A stretch of DNA of 64,000 bases, from the NCBI GenBank assembly GCA_035651595.1, contig DASRFJ010000237.1, positions 62,001-126,000 on the forward strand, given 5' to 3'. How positions within the stretch are numbered: the stretch's first letter is position 1; every line of letters begins with the position of its first letter. A program made the position numbers and the translations under genes. The notes under the pieces were generated by a model that was given only the letters and a program-made list of their open reading frames with translations, made no database searches and was not told the origin of the DNA. Source of the DNA: JAFARZ01 sp035651595 (GTDB lineage Bacteria > Actinomycetota > Actinomycetes > Streptosporangiales > Streptosporangiaceae). Below, piece by piece: positions 24,004-32,859 of the stretch.

Positions 24004-25686
24004 ATGAGACGCCTCTCTAAATTCGGGGTCATCATCGGGGCCGGCCTGCTCGCGGCCGGCTGCACCGCCGGTTCCGGGTCAAGCACCAGTGGCTCCGGCA
24101 AATCCACGGGCAGCGCATCGACCAACAGCGTGCTGACCATTTCCAACGAGAACGGCGCCACTTGGACCTGCGGGTTCAGCCCGTTCAACTCCTCGGACAC
24201 GCTGGTATCCGTGGGCTTCGTTTACGAGCCGCTGGTGTACGTCAACCCGCTGCAAAGCGGCGCGACCACGCCGATGCTGGCGACCGCCTGGCAGTGGAGC
24301 AACAACAACAAGACGCTGGTGTTCACCATCCGCAACGGCGTCAAGTGGGACGACGGCCAGCCGATGTCCGCCGCCGACGTGGTCTTCACCTTCAACCTGC
24401 TGAAGAAATTCAGCGCGCTGGACCTGAACGGCATCTGGTCCTACCTGAGCACCGTCACGCAGACCGGCTCGGACCAGGTGACGATGACGTTCAACCAGCC
24501 CGCCGTGCCGGACTTCTACTACATCGCCGACCAGACACCGATCGTGCCGCAGCACGTCTGGTCGAAGATCGCCAACCCGGTGAACTACACCGACCCGAAC
24601 CCGGTCGGCTCAGGACCGTACACGGTCAACCCGTGCGACAAGAACAACATCACCTACACCGCCAACAAGTACTTCTGGCAGCCCGGTGAGCCGCACATCA
24701 AGAAGGTGCAGTACCCGGCGTTCCTGACCAACGACGCGGCCAACGAGGAGCTGGCCAACGGCCAGGCGCAGTGGGGCGCGCAGTACATCCCCAGCATCCA
24801 GTCCTACTACAAGGCGAAGAGCCCGAACTACAACTACTGGTTCCCGCCGACGCTGAACGTGACGCTGGTGCCGAACCTCACCGACCCCCAGCTGTCCAAC
24901 GTCAAGGTCCGCCAGGCCATGTCGTACGCCATCGACCGGAGCAAGGTCTCCTCGATCGGCGAGACCGGCTACGAGCCGGCCGCCAACCAGACCGGTGTCG
25001 TGACGCCCACGTTCAACCAGTGGGAGAGCGGCTCCGCGACGTCCACGTGGGGCAGCGGCTACGATCCGGCCAAGGCGAAGCAGCTGCTCGAGTCCGCCGG
25101 GTACCACATGGGCTCGAACGGCGTCATGGTCAACTCGGCCGGCAAGCAGCTCGCGTTCAGCGTGATCAACATCGGCGGCTACTCCGACTGGGTCGCCTCC
25201 ATGCAGGTCATCCAGCAGGAACTCAAGGCAGTCGGCATCCAGATCACGCCGGACAACCTGACGAACACCTCGCTGCTCAACGACCTCCAGCTGGGCAAGT
25301 TCCAGCTCGGCTACTGGGAGCAGCAGGTCTTCGGCCCGGCGCCGTACTACGAGCTGTCCGCGTGGCTGTACTCGCCGAACACGGCGCCGATCGGCAAGCA
25401 GGCCGCCACCAACTTCGAGCGGTATTCCAGCCCGCAGACGGACACGCTGTTCCACCAGTACGCGTCGGCGACAAACTCTGCGACGCAGCACGACATCATG
25501 AACCAGCTCGAGCAGGTCATGGTGACCCAGGTGCCGGTCATCCCGGTGGTCGAGGGCGTGGACTGGTACCAGTACGACACCGGCTCGTTCACCGGCTGGC
25601 CCACCGCCAGCAACCCGTACGCGCAGCCGCCGGCCTGGGCGTACCCGGACAACGAGCAGGTCCTGCTGCATCTGCAAGCCAAGTAA
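24004..25686 (+). CDS. ABC solute-binding lipoprotein, family 5
   Basis: A 560-residue extracytoplasmic binding protein anchored by the lipobox LLAAGC near residue 20 and followed by a Gly/Ser linker. The SBP_bac_5 fold is marked by VYEPLVYVNP, WDDGQPMSAADVVFTFNLL, VGSGPYTV and VRQAMSYAIDRSKV. Family 5 proteins bind peptides, but several bind cello- or chitooligosaccharides; the GH4, GH9 and sugar kinase genes behind it favour an oligosaccharide. It is first gene of the operon and followed by a strong hairpin, which should leave this protein in excess over the permeases. Confidence 0.88.
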   Translation: MRRLSKFGVIIGAGLLAAGCTAGSGSSTSGSGKSTGSASTNSVLTISNENGATWTCGFSPFNSSDTLVSVGFVYEPLVYVNPLQSGATTPMLATAWQWSNNNKTLVFTIRNGVKWDDGQPMSAADVVFTFNLLKKFSALDLNGIWSYLSTVTQTGSDQVTMTFNQPAVPDFYYIADQTPIVPQHVWSKIANPVNYTDPNPVGSGPYTVNPCDKNNITYTANKYFWQPGEPHIKKVQYPAFLTNDAANEELANGQAQWGAQYIPSIQSYYKAKSPNYNYWFPPTLNVTLVPNLTDPQLSNVKVRQAMSYAIDRSKVSSIGETGYEPAANQTGVVTPTFNQWESGSATSTWGSGYDPAKAKQLLESAGYHMGSNGVMVNSAGKQLAFSVINIGGYSDWVASMQVIQQELKAVGIQITPDNLTNTSLLNDLQLGKFQLGYWEQQVFGPAPYYELSAWLYSPNTAPIGKQAATNFERYSSPQTDTLFHQYASATNSATQHDIMNQLEQVMVTQVPVIPVVEGVDWYQYDTGSFTGWPTASNPYAQPPAWAYPDNEQVLLHLQAK

Positions 25687-25693
25687 GGCCTAA

Positions 25694-25727
25694 GCGCGCC
25701 GGGAACCCGCTCGGGTTCCCGGCGCGC
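25694..25727 (+). terminator. intra-operon hairpin after the binding-protein gene
   Basis: GCGCGCCGGGAACCC (25694-25708) and GGGTTCCCGGCGCGC (25713-25727) form a perfect 15-base stem with a GCTC loop. Placed between binding protein and permease genes with no T-tract, it probably attenuates or protects the 3' end of the first message rather than ending all transcription. Confidence 0.75.
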
Positions 25728-25747
25728 CGACCGGAGGACACTCGCTC

Positions 25748-25771
25748 ATGACCCTCGGCAGACCAGCGTGA
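25748..25771 (+). CDS. possible 7-codon leader peptide coupled to permease
   Basis: ATG ACC CTC GGC AGA CCA GCG TGA encodes MTLGRPA. GGAGG lies 10 bases upstream, whereas the permease GTG itself has no good ribosome site. The TGA overlaps that GTG (GTGA), so translation of the peptide could deliver ribosomes to the permease. The peptide may have no function of its own. Confidence 0.45.
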   Translation: MTLGRPA

Positions 25772-26754
25772 GATATGCGCTGCGCCGTACCGGCTTCTTC
25801 GCGCTCACGCTCTGGGCGGCACTGACCCTGAACTTCCTGCTCCCCCGGCTGATGCCGGGGAACCCGGCGGAAGCCATGATCGCCAAGTTCCACGGGACGC
25901 TGACCCCCGCCGCGGTCAGAGCCCTGGACGTCCTGTTCGGCGTCAACACCAACCAGGGTCTGTGGTCGCAGTACATCAGCTACCTGCACCAGATGGCCAC
26001 GCTCAACTTCGGCACCTCGCTCGCGTACTACCCGAACTCGGTCAGTTCGGAGATCGGCGGCGCGATCTGGTGGACGATCGGCCTGGTCGGCGTCACGACC
26101 GTGCTGGCGTTCGCGCTCGGCACGCTGCTCGGCATCGTGTCCGCGTGGCGGCGCGGCAGCCGCCTCGACAGCGTCGTACCGCCGGTGTTCGTGATCGCGT
26201 CGGCGGTGCCCTACTTCTGGGTCGCGATGATGCTCATCTTGATCTTCGGCATCACGATGCACTGGTTCCCCTACGAGTTCGGCTACTACGTGACGACCGA
26301 CAAGCCGGGCCTCAACCTCACGTTCTTCCAGGACGTGCTCAATCACGCGTTCCTGCCGGCCCTGTCGCTGCTGGTCACCACCATCGGCACGTGGATCCTG
26401 ACGATGCGCAACACGATGGTGACCACGCTGGCCGAGGATTACGTGCGGATGGCGCGGGCCAAGGGCCTGACCGGCCGCCGCATCATGTTCGACTACGCGG
26501 CGCGCAACGCGATCCTGCCGAACCTCACCGGCTTCGCGATGTCGCTGGGCTTCGTGGTCAGCGGCGCGATCCTGATCGAGTACGTGTTCAACTATCCCGG
26601 CGTCGGCAACATGCTGCTGTACGCCGTGAACAGCGCGGACTACCCTCTGATGCAGGCTCTGTTCTTGCTGATCACCGTGGCGGTGCTGGTGTCGATCCTG
26701 ATCGCCGACCTGCTGACCGCGCTGCTGGATCCGCGCACGAGGACGGCAGGATAG
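25768..26754 (+). CDS. ABC permease, DppB type
   Basis: A 328-residue inner-membrane permease of the oligopeptide class, with about six membrane helices. It starts with the N-terminal RYALRRTGFFALTLWAALTL and ends in the usual LLDPRTRTAG. The coupling helix that contacts the ATPase is EDYVRMARAKGLTGRRIMFD. The long first periplasmic loop (LMPGNPAEAMIAKFHG onward) is typical of DppB-like proteins. The start is GTG 25768, overlapping the stop of a 7-codon leader. It should import the ligand of the upstream lipoprotein. Confidence 0.88.
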   Translation: MRYALRRTGFFALTLWAALTLNFLLPRLMPGNPAEAMIAKFHGTLTPAAVRALDVLFGVNTNQGLWSQYISYLHQMATLNFGTSLAYYPNSVSSEIGGAIWWTIGLVGVTTVLAFALGTLLGIVSAWRRGSRLDSVVPPVFVIASAVPYFWVAMMLILIFGITMHWFPYEFGYYVTTDKPGLNLTFFQDVLNHAFLPALSLLVTTIGTWILTMRNTMVTTLAEDYVRMARAKGLTGRRIMFDYAARNAILPNLTGFAMSLGFVVSGAILIEYVFNYPGVGNMLLYAVNSADYPLMQALFLLITVAVLVSILIADLLTALLDPRTRTAG

Positions 26755-26756
26755 CC

Positions 26757-27743
26757 ATGGCCGCACCGTACGTCTCCACCACTCCCCCCGCCGAGCCGCC
26801 GGCCGGCACGCCGATCGAGGCGGCACCGATCCCGAGCCGCGGGCAGTCCGGGAACGCGCTGGCCAGGATCTGGCGGGCCATCCGGTCCAACCGCAAGGCC
26901 GCCGTCGGCTCCGCGATCATGGTGGTGTTCATCTTCGTCGCGCTGTTCCCCGGCTTGATCGCGCACGACGACCCGGAACAGGACAACTACGCCCCCAAGA
27001 TGGGCATCTCCACCGCGCACTTGTTCGGCACCAACCAGTACGGCCAGGACCTGTTCTCCCAGATCGTGCACGGGACCAGGGAGGTGCTGCTGATCGCCGT
27101 CCTGGTCGGCCTCGCGACCACCGCGATCGCGGTCCTTGTCGGCGTCGCCGGCGCCTACCTGGGCGGCCTGTGGGACAACGCGCTCGGCGTCATCACCGAC
27201 GTGCTGCTGGTCATCCCGCTGTTCCCGCTGCTGATCGTCATCGTGGCCTACGCGCACGCGACGAGCGTGTGGGTGATGATCGTGGCGATCACGATACCCA
27301 GCTGGTCTTACACCGCCCGGCAGCTCAGATCGCAGGCCCTGACGCTGCGCAGCCGCGACTTCCTCGAGGCGGCCCGGGTGCGCGGCGAACGCAGGCTGTA
27401 CATCATCGTGGTCGAGGTCATCCCGACGATGACCTCGCTGATCGTGGCCAGCTTCCTGACCAACGCGCTGTACGCCGTGCTGTTCTCCTCGAGCCTGCAG
27501 TTCATCGGGCTCGGCAACTCGAGCTCGGTCAGCTGGGGCGAGACCCTGTACTGGGCGCAGAACAACGCGGCGCTGCAGACCGGCCAGCCGCTGTGGGCGA
27601 TCGCGCCCGGCGCCTGCGTCGCACTGCTCGGCACCGGGTTCGCGTTGCTGAACTACGCGTTCGACGAAATCGGCAACCCGGCCCTGCGCCCCGTCCGGAG
27701 GCATCGACGTTCAGGGAGGAGGTCGCGTGCCCGAGCTGCTTGA
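26757..27743 (+). CDS. ABC permease, DppC type
   Basis: The 328-residue partner permease. It has a long cytosolic N-tail rich in Pro, then ARIWRAIRSNRKAAVGSAIM at the first helix. The GTNQYGQDLFSQIVHGTRE segment is characteristic of DppC, and the coupling helix is RDFLEAARVRGERRLYI. The C-terminal end is Arg-rich (RRHRRSGRRSRARAA) and overlaps the next ATPase gene by 17 bases. ATG 26757 is three bases after the previous stop; the frame is open further back but only as shadow. Confidence 0.88.
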   Translation: MAAPYVSTTPPAEPPAGTPIEAAPIPSRGQSGNALARIWRAIRSNRKAAVGSAIMVVFIFVALFPGLIAHDDPEQDNYAPKMGISTAHLFGTNQYGQDLFSQIVHGTREVLLIAVLVGLATTAIAVLVGVAGAYLGGLWDNALGVITDVLLVIPLFPLLIVIVAYAHATSVWVMIVAITIPSWSYTARQLRSQALTLRSRDFLEAARVRGERRLYIIVVEVIPTMTSLIVASFLTNALYAVLFSSSLQFIGLGNSSSVSWGETLYWAQNNAALQTGQPLWAIAPGACVALLGTGFALLNYAFDEIGNPALRPVRRHRRSGRRSRARAA

Positions 27744-28716
27744 CGTCCAGGGCCTTTGCGTCGACTACGTGTTGCCGCGCGGTGCCGTTCGCGCCGTCGA
27801 CGACGTGTCGTTCACCGTCGACCGCGGGGAGTTCCTCGCGATCGTCGGCGAGTCCGGCTGCGGCAAGTCCACGCTGCTGTTCGCCGTCGCCCAGCTGCTC
27901 GCTCCCCCGGCCGAGGTGACGGCCGGCACGGTCACGTTCGCCGGCGCGAACCTGGTCGGCCTGACCGATCGCGAGCTGGCCGGGGTCCGCTGGCGGAACA
28001 TGTCGGTGGTCATGCAGAGCGCGATGAACGCGCTGAACCCGGTCAAGTCGATCGGCGCGCAGTTCAAGGACGCCCTCGTGGCGCACGGCGTCAAGGACAA
28101 GTCCCAGATCAGGGCCAAGTCCGCCGAGGTACTCAAGATGGTCGGCATCGACCCGATACACCTGGGCAGCTACCCGCACCAGCTCTCCGGCGGCATGCGG
28201 CAGCGGTCGATGATCGCCATGGCGATGCTGTTCACCCCGGACCTGATCATCATGGACGAGCCGACCTCCGCGCTGGACGTGGTGGCGCAGCGTGCGCTGA
28301 TGGTGCAGATCAAGGAGCTCCAGCGGGAGTTCGGTTTCGCGATCATCTTCGTCACCCACGACATGTCGCTGGTCAGCCACTTTTCCGACCGGCTGATGGT
28401 GATGTACGCCGGCCAGGTGGACGAGCTGGCCGGCACCCGCACCACGTTCGAACGGCCGCGGCACCCGTACACCAGGGGCCTGCTCGAGGCCTTCCCGTCC
28501 ATCCGCGGCCCGAAGACGCCGCTGCGCGGGATCCCCGGCAACCCGCCGGACCTGGCCACGCCGCCGGCCGGCTGCCGGTTCCATCCCCGGTGCCCGTACG
28601 TGGTCGACATGTGCAAGACGAAGGAGCCCGAGCTGTACCCCCTTTCGAAAGAGGGGTATCCGGCGGACGACGTACTGGTGCGCTGCCTGCGCATCGCGGA
28701 CGGGAGCCTGACGTGA
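27727..28716 (+). CDS. ABC ATPase, DppD type
   Basis: A 329-residue ATP-binding subunit. Walker A GESGCGKST, signature LSGGMRQR, Walker B LIIMDEPTSALD and H-loop FVTHDMS are all intact. The C-terminal oligo_HPY region (HPYTRGLLEAFPSIRG, then CRFHPRCPYVVDMC) is specific to ATPases of the peptide/oligosaccharide class and carries the cysteines seen in iron-sulfur-containing relatives. It starts at GTG 27727 inside the end of the permease gene and overlaps its partner ATPase by four bases. Confidence 0.9.
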   Translation: MPELLDVQGLCVDYVLPRGAVRAVDDVSFTVDRGEFLAIVGESGCGKSTLLFAVAQLLAPPAEVTAGTVTFAGANLVGLTDRELAGVRWRNMSVVMQSAMNALNPVKSIGAQFKDALVAHGVKDKSQIRAKSAEVLKMVGIDPIHLGSYPHQLSGGMRQRSMIAMAMLFTPDLIIMDEPTSALDVVAQRALMVQIKELQREFGFAIIFVTHDMSLVSHFSDRLMVMYAGQVDELAGTRTTFERPRHPYTRGLLEAFPSIRGPKTPLRGIPGNPPDLATPPAGCRFHPRCPYVVDMCKTKEPELYPLSKEGYPADDVLVRCLRIADGSLT

Positions 28717-29708
28717 CCGAGCTCCTCAGGGCCGACCAGCTGACCAGGCACTTCAAGATCGGGAACGCGCTGTCCCGGCGCACGCTGCACGCGGTCGACG
28801 ACGTGAGTTTCACGATTGGCGAGCGGGAGATCGTCGCGCTGGCCGGGGAGAGCGGCAGCGGCAAGTCCACGATCGCCCGGCTGCTCGCCCGGATCTACTC
28901 GCCGACCTCCGGCACGATCACGTTCGCCGGCCGGGACGTCAAGACGTTCCGCTCGCGCAAGGACCACCTGCGGTACAGCAGCGAGGTCCCGATGGTGTTC
29001 CAGGACCCATTCGCGTCGATCAACCCGGTGTTCCGCGTCTCGCACGGCGTGCTGCGCAGCCTGAAGCTGCACCGGCCCGAGCTGTCCGGCGCGGAACGGC
29101 AGGCGGAGGCGGCGCGCGTGTTCGAGGTCGTCGGCCTCAAGCCCGACATGCTCCAGCGCTTCCCGTACGAGCTGAGCGGCGGCCAGCGGCAGCGCGTCGG
29201 CTTCGCCCAGGCGCTCGCGATGAAGCCGAAGCTGATCCTCGCCGACGAGCCGGTCTCCATGCTCGACGTGTCGATCCGCATCGGCCTGCTGAACCTGATG
29301 GCCAAGCTCAGGGACTCCGAGGGCGTCTCGATCCTCTACATCACCCACGACATCGCCAGCGCCCGCTACGTCGCGGACCGGCTGATCGTCATGTACGCGG
29401 GCCAGATCGCGGAACAGGGCCCGATCGAGGACGTGCTGTCCGCGCCGAAGCACCCGTACACCCAGCTGCTGCTGTCCGCGGTACCGGACCCGAAGGCGCC
29501 GCTGTCCGACGTCGCGGACCGCGGCGAGCCGCCGCGCGTCGTTGATCCGACGCCCGGCTGCCGGTTCCGCTGGCGCTGTCCGCTCGCCATCGACACCTGC
29601 CAGACCGTCACGCCCGTCTTGGCCGACCTCGCCACCGGCCACGAAGTGGCCTGCCATGTCGCCCAGTCGGGCGCGGAAGTGACGGCCTTCTTGAAGGATG
29701 CCTCATGA
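28713..29708 (+). CDS. ABC ATPase, DppF type
   Basis: The 331-residue second ATP-binding subunit. Walker A is GESGSGKST, signature LSGGQRQR and H-loop YITHDIAS. Walker B is LILADEPVSMLD, the usual form in DppF-like partners. The oligo_HPY end has HPYTQLLLSAVPDPK and CRFRWRCPLAIDTC. GTG 28713 overlaps the previous stop (GTGA), and its own stop overlaps the GH4 start (ATGA), so translation is coupled throughout. Confidence 0.9.
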   Translation: MTELLRADQLTRHFKIGNALSRRTLHAVDDVSFTIGEREIVALAGESGSGKSTIARLLARIYSPTSGTITFAGRDVKTFRSRKDHLRYSSEVPMVFQDPFASINPVFRVSHGVLRSLKLHRPELSGAERQAEAARVFEVVGLKPDMLQRFPYELSGGQRQRVGFAQALAMKPKLILADEPVSMLDVSIRIGLLNLMAKLRDSEGVSILYITHDIASARYVADRLIVMYAGQIAEQGPIEDVLSAPKHPYTQLLLSAVPDPKAPLSDVADRGEPPRVVDPTPGCRFRWRCPLAIDTCQTVTPVLADLATGHEVACHVAQSGAEVTAFLKDAS

Positions 29709-30967
29709 AGCTGACCGTCATCGGCGGCGGTTCCACCTACACCCCCGAACTGGCCGACGGCCTCGCCCGGCTGGATCTGCCCGTTTCTGAGCTGGTGCTC
29801 GTCGATCCGGATCTTGATCGGCTTGCCGCGGTCGGCCCGGTGTCCGCCCGGATCATGGCCCGCTACGGACACCCCGCGCGGGTGCGCTGGACCGCCAGCC
29901 TGGACGACGGCGCGGACGGCGCCGACGCGGTGCTCATCCAGCTGCGCATCGGCGGCCAGGCGGCGCGCCAGCGCGACGAGACATGGCCGCTCGACTGCGG
30001 GTGCGTGGGACAGGAAACGACCGGGGCTGGCGGGTTCGCGAAGGCTCTCCGTACCGTGCCGGTGGTCCTGGATCTGGCTGAACGACTTTCCCGACGGGCT
30101 TCGCCCTACGCCCCGATCATCGACTTCACGAATCCGGTGGGGATCGTGACGCGGGCGCTGCTCACCGCGGGCTACCCCGCGATCGGCCTGTGCAACGTCG
30201 CGATCGGCTTCCAGCGCAAGTTCGCCGCGCTGCTCGGGGTTTCTCCGTCGCGGGTTTCCCTGGGCCACGTCGGGCTGAACCACCTGACCTGGGAACGCTC
30301 GGTGCTGGTGGACGGCGTAGACGTGCTGCCCGGGCTGCTCGCCGACCACGTCAAGGAGATCAGCGAGGACATCGAGCTGCCGCCCTGGCTGGTGCAGCAC
30401 CTCGGCATGGTGCCGTCGTACTACCTGCGCTACTTCTACGCGCACGATCTGGTCGTCGATTCGCTGGCCGGGGCGCGCACCCGCGCCGAGGCCGTGATGG
30501 AGGTCGAGGCCGAACTGCTCCGCCAGTACGCCGACCCGGCCCTGGACACCAAGCCGGAGGCGCTGACCAAACGCGGCGGCGCGTTCTACTCCGAGGCGGC
30601 CGTCGACCTGCTCGTCGCGCTCACCGGGTCTGGTCCCGGGGACGCGGCCTCCCCGCAGGTCGTGAACGTGCTGAATGGCGGCACGCTGCCGTTCCTGCCG
30701 GCCGACGCGGTGGTCGAGGTCCCGGCATCGGTGAGTCCGTCCGGCGCCGTGGCGCTGCCGGTCCCCCCGGTCGAACCGCTGCTGCGCGGGCTGATCTCGC
30801 ACGTGTTCGCGTACGAGGAACTGGCACTGGACGCGGCGCTGCACGGCGGCCGGGAACGCGTGTTCAACGCGCTGCTGGCCCATCCCCTGGTCGGCCAGTA
30901 CGACGTCGCGGAAGGTCTGACGGACCGGCTGCTCGCCGAGAACGCGAGGTATCTGTCATGGGCATGA
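29705..30967 (+). CDS. GH4 family glycosidase (6-phospho-beta-glucosidase-like)
   Basis: A 420-residue GH4 enzyme. These use NAD and a divalent metal to cleave glycosides, often 6-phosphorylated, by an elimination mechanism. The NAD loop is VIGGGSTYTPELADGL at the N-terminus; metal ligands are Cys in GLCNVAIG and His in GLNHLTW. It is cytosolic, so it acts on sugars imported by the adjacent transporter, perhaps after phosphorylation by the BadF-type kinase. The exact substrate (glucosyl or glucosaminyl) is open. It overlaps the DppF-type ATPase gene by four bases and the GH9 gene by ten. Confidence 0.87.
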   Translation: MKLTVIGGGSTYTPELADGLARLDLPVSELVLVDPDLDRLAAVGPVSARIMARYGHPARVRWTASLDDGADGADAVLIQLRIGGQAARQRDETWPLDCGCVGQETTGAGGFAKALRTVPVVLDLAERLSRRASPYAPIIDFTNPVGIVTRALLTAGYPAIGLCNVAIGFQRKFAALLGVSPSRVSLGHVGLNHLTWERSVLVDGVDVLPGLLADHVKEISEDIELPPWLVQHLGMVPSYYLRYFYAHDLVVDSLAGARTRAEAVMEVEAELLRQYADPALDTKPEALTKRGGAFYSEAAVDLLVALTGSGPGDAASPQVVNVLNGGTLPFLPADAVVEVPASVSPSGAVALPVPPVEPLLRGLISHVFAYEELALDAALHGGRERVFNALLAHPLVGQYDVAEGLTDRLLAENARYLSWA

Positions 30968-32859
30968 CCCGGGCCATAGCCACACTAATCACCGCAGCGT
31001 CATTGGCAGCTATTACCGGCGTGACCACTTCAGCCTCAGCGGCCCCATCGACCCCGGCAGAAGTGCGTGTCAACCAGGTCGGGTACGTTCCCGGTGCCAC
31101 GAAGATCGCATACGCGATGCTGCCTGGGCGTGTGGCAAGCGTGGCGTTCACTGTTACGTCCGGGAATCGTGTCGTATTCCGTGGTACGTCGAGCGACGAC
31201 GTCGGTTCGTGGAATTCACGCTACCGAGCGGTATACGAGCTGTCGTTTTCCTCGTTGCGGGCAACTGGTACGTACCGCGTACATGTCGGTTCTGCCACCT
31301 CGCCGTCGTTCCAGATCGCTTCGGCGGGTGCGCTGTACACCCGGCTCGTGAACAACGGCGTGCGCTACTTCACCTCGGAACGCGACGGGGCCGACGTGGT
31401 CTCCTCGGTGCTGCACCGCCAGCCCGCGAACCTGACCGACGAGCAGGCGTACGTGTACGCGGCGCCGAAGTACGACAGCAACGACAACCTGCTCGGCACG
31501 TTCACCAAGATCGGCGGGCCGGTCGACGTGTCCGGCGGCTGGTTCGACGCCGGCGGCGGCTACGAGAAGTTCGCCTACACGGCCAGCTATGTCGACGCGT
31601 TGATGCTTCTGGCCCAGCGATCCTTCCCCGCTGAATCGAGCACGCTGGGCCCGGAGGCGCAGTTCGGCCTGGAGTGGCTGAGCAAGCTGTGGAATCCCGC
31701 CCGGAAGGTGATGTACGTCCAGGTCGGCATCGGCAACGGCAACGCCAGCAACACGATTCAGGGTGACTACAACTTCTGGTTCACGCCGCAGAGCGAGGAC
31801 CGGATGGACGTCAGCAAGGGCGGCAACCCGGGGCCGACCGCGTACTACGTCAAGTACCGGCCGGTGTTCGAGGCGGCGCCGCCCGGCAAGCCGATCAGCC
31901 CGGAGCTCGCGGGCCGGTTCGCCGCCGACTTCGCGCTCGGCGCGCAGGTCAAGGCGCACGGCGACCCGGTGGGTGCCCGGGAGATGCTGGCGCTCGCGCG
32001 GAGCGTGTATGCCGCGGCCGCGACCACCAGCGTGGGCGCGATCACCACCACGTTCCCGCACGACTACTATCCGGGCACCGAATGGAAGAGCGACATGGCA
32101 TGGGGAGCCGCGGAGCTAGCGCTCGCCGACGAGGCGACCGGCGCGTCCGGCGCGCAGGTGCACGCCGACCTCTCGACGGCGGCCAGGTGGACCCGGGCGT
32201 ACCTCGCCCAGCGCGGCCGCGACACGTTCAACCTGTACGACAACGGGGCGGTCGCCGAGTCGGAACTGCTCCAGGCGATGCATGAAGCAGGCGGGACCCC
32301 GGTGCTCGCTCCGAGCACGGTGCTGACCGACATGGCCGCGCAGCTGCGCACCGGCGAGGCGGCGGCGAAGGGCGACCCGTTCGGGCTCGGCACCCAGCTG
32401 GGCGCGTCCGACGCGTCCCCGCACGCCTTCGGCCTGTACATAACGGACGCGCTGTACGAGAAGTACGGCGGATCGAGCAGATACCGGGCGTTCGCCCAGC
32501 AGCAGCTGAACTTCGCGCTCGGCGCGAACGCGTGGGGCAGCTCGTTCGTCGTCGGCGCGGGCAGCACGTTCCCGCACTGCATGCAGAGCGAGATCGCCAA
32601 CCTGTCGGGATCGCTCACCGGCCACGGCGACATTCAGCTCGGCGCCACCACCGACGGTCCGAGCAGCACCGGTAACTTCTCCGGCCTGGGCACGGTGTCC
32701 GGGATGAAGGCGTGCAGCGCGGGCAGCTACGCGCCGTTCAACACCTCGGTAGCAAGCTACGAGGACAACGTGGTCTCCTGGCCCTCGGTTGAGCCGGCCG
32801 ACGACTATTCGGCGGACTCGCTATTGGCGTTCGCTCTAGGCGCGGCCGGCCTTGGATAA
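30958..32859 (+). CDS. GH9 glycosidase (endoglucanase or exo-glucosaminidase type)
   Basis: A 633-residue GH9 enzyme with an N-terminal signal-like segment (LITAASLAAITGVTTSASAA), a CelD_N Ig-like domain (EVRVNQVGYVPGATKIAYA) and the alpha6/alpha6 barrel. The general acid Glu is present in VVSWPSVEPADDYSA. The base motif, normally DAGD, reads GGWFDAGGGYEKF, so the second Asp is missing. GH9 members beside a dipeptide-type transporter and a BadF kinase in Vibrio act on chitosan oligomers. That role is favoured here over cellulose, as inference. ATG 30958 or 30964 are both possible. Confidence 0.83.
   Translation: MGMTRAIATLITAASLAAITGVTTSASAAPSTPAEVRVNQVGYVPGATKIAYAMLPGRVASVAFTVTSGNRVVFRGTSSDDVGSWNSRYRAVYELSFSSLRATGTYRVHVGSATSPSFQIASAGALYTRLVNNGVRYFTSERDGADVVSSVLHRQPANLTDEQAYVYAAPKYDSNDNLLGTFTKIGGPVDVSGGWFDAGGGYEKFAYTASYVDALMLLAQRSFPAESSTLGPEAQFGLEWLSKLWNPARKVMYVQVGIGNGNASNTIQGDYNFWFTPQSEDRMDVSKGGNPGPTAYYVKYRPVFEAAPPGKPISPELAGRFAADFALGAQVKAHGDPVGAREMLALARSVYAAAATTSVGAITTTFPHDYYPGTEWKSDMAWGAAELALADEATGASGAQVHADLSTAARWTRAYLAQRGRDTFNLYDNGAVAESELLQAMHEAGGTPVLAPSTVLTDMAAQLRTGEAAAKGDPFGLGTQLGASDASPHAFGLYITDALYEKYGGSSRYRAFAQQQLNFALGANAWGSSFVVGAGSTFPHCMQSEIANLSGSLTGHGDIQLGATTDGPSSTGNFSGLGTVSGMKACSAGSYAPFNTSVASYEDNVVSWPSVEPADDYSADSLLAFALGAAGLG

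Noticed and set aside
24004..29708. Call as a dipeptide transporter (dpp)
   Set aside because: The components are of that class, but GH4, GH9 and a sugar kinase are coupled downstream, so oligosaccharide transport is more likely; the dpp symbols were left out.
30190..30957. Extension of the GH9 frame upstream of ATG 30958
   Set aside because: It is Arg-rich shadow of the GH4 gene; the signal-like segment starts at 30958-30964.
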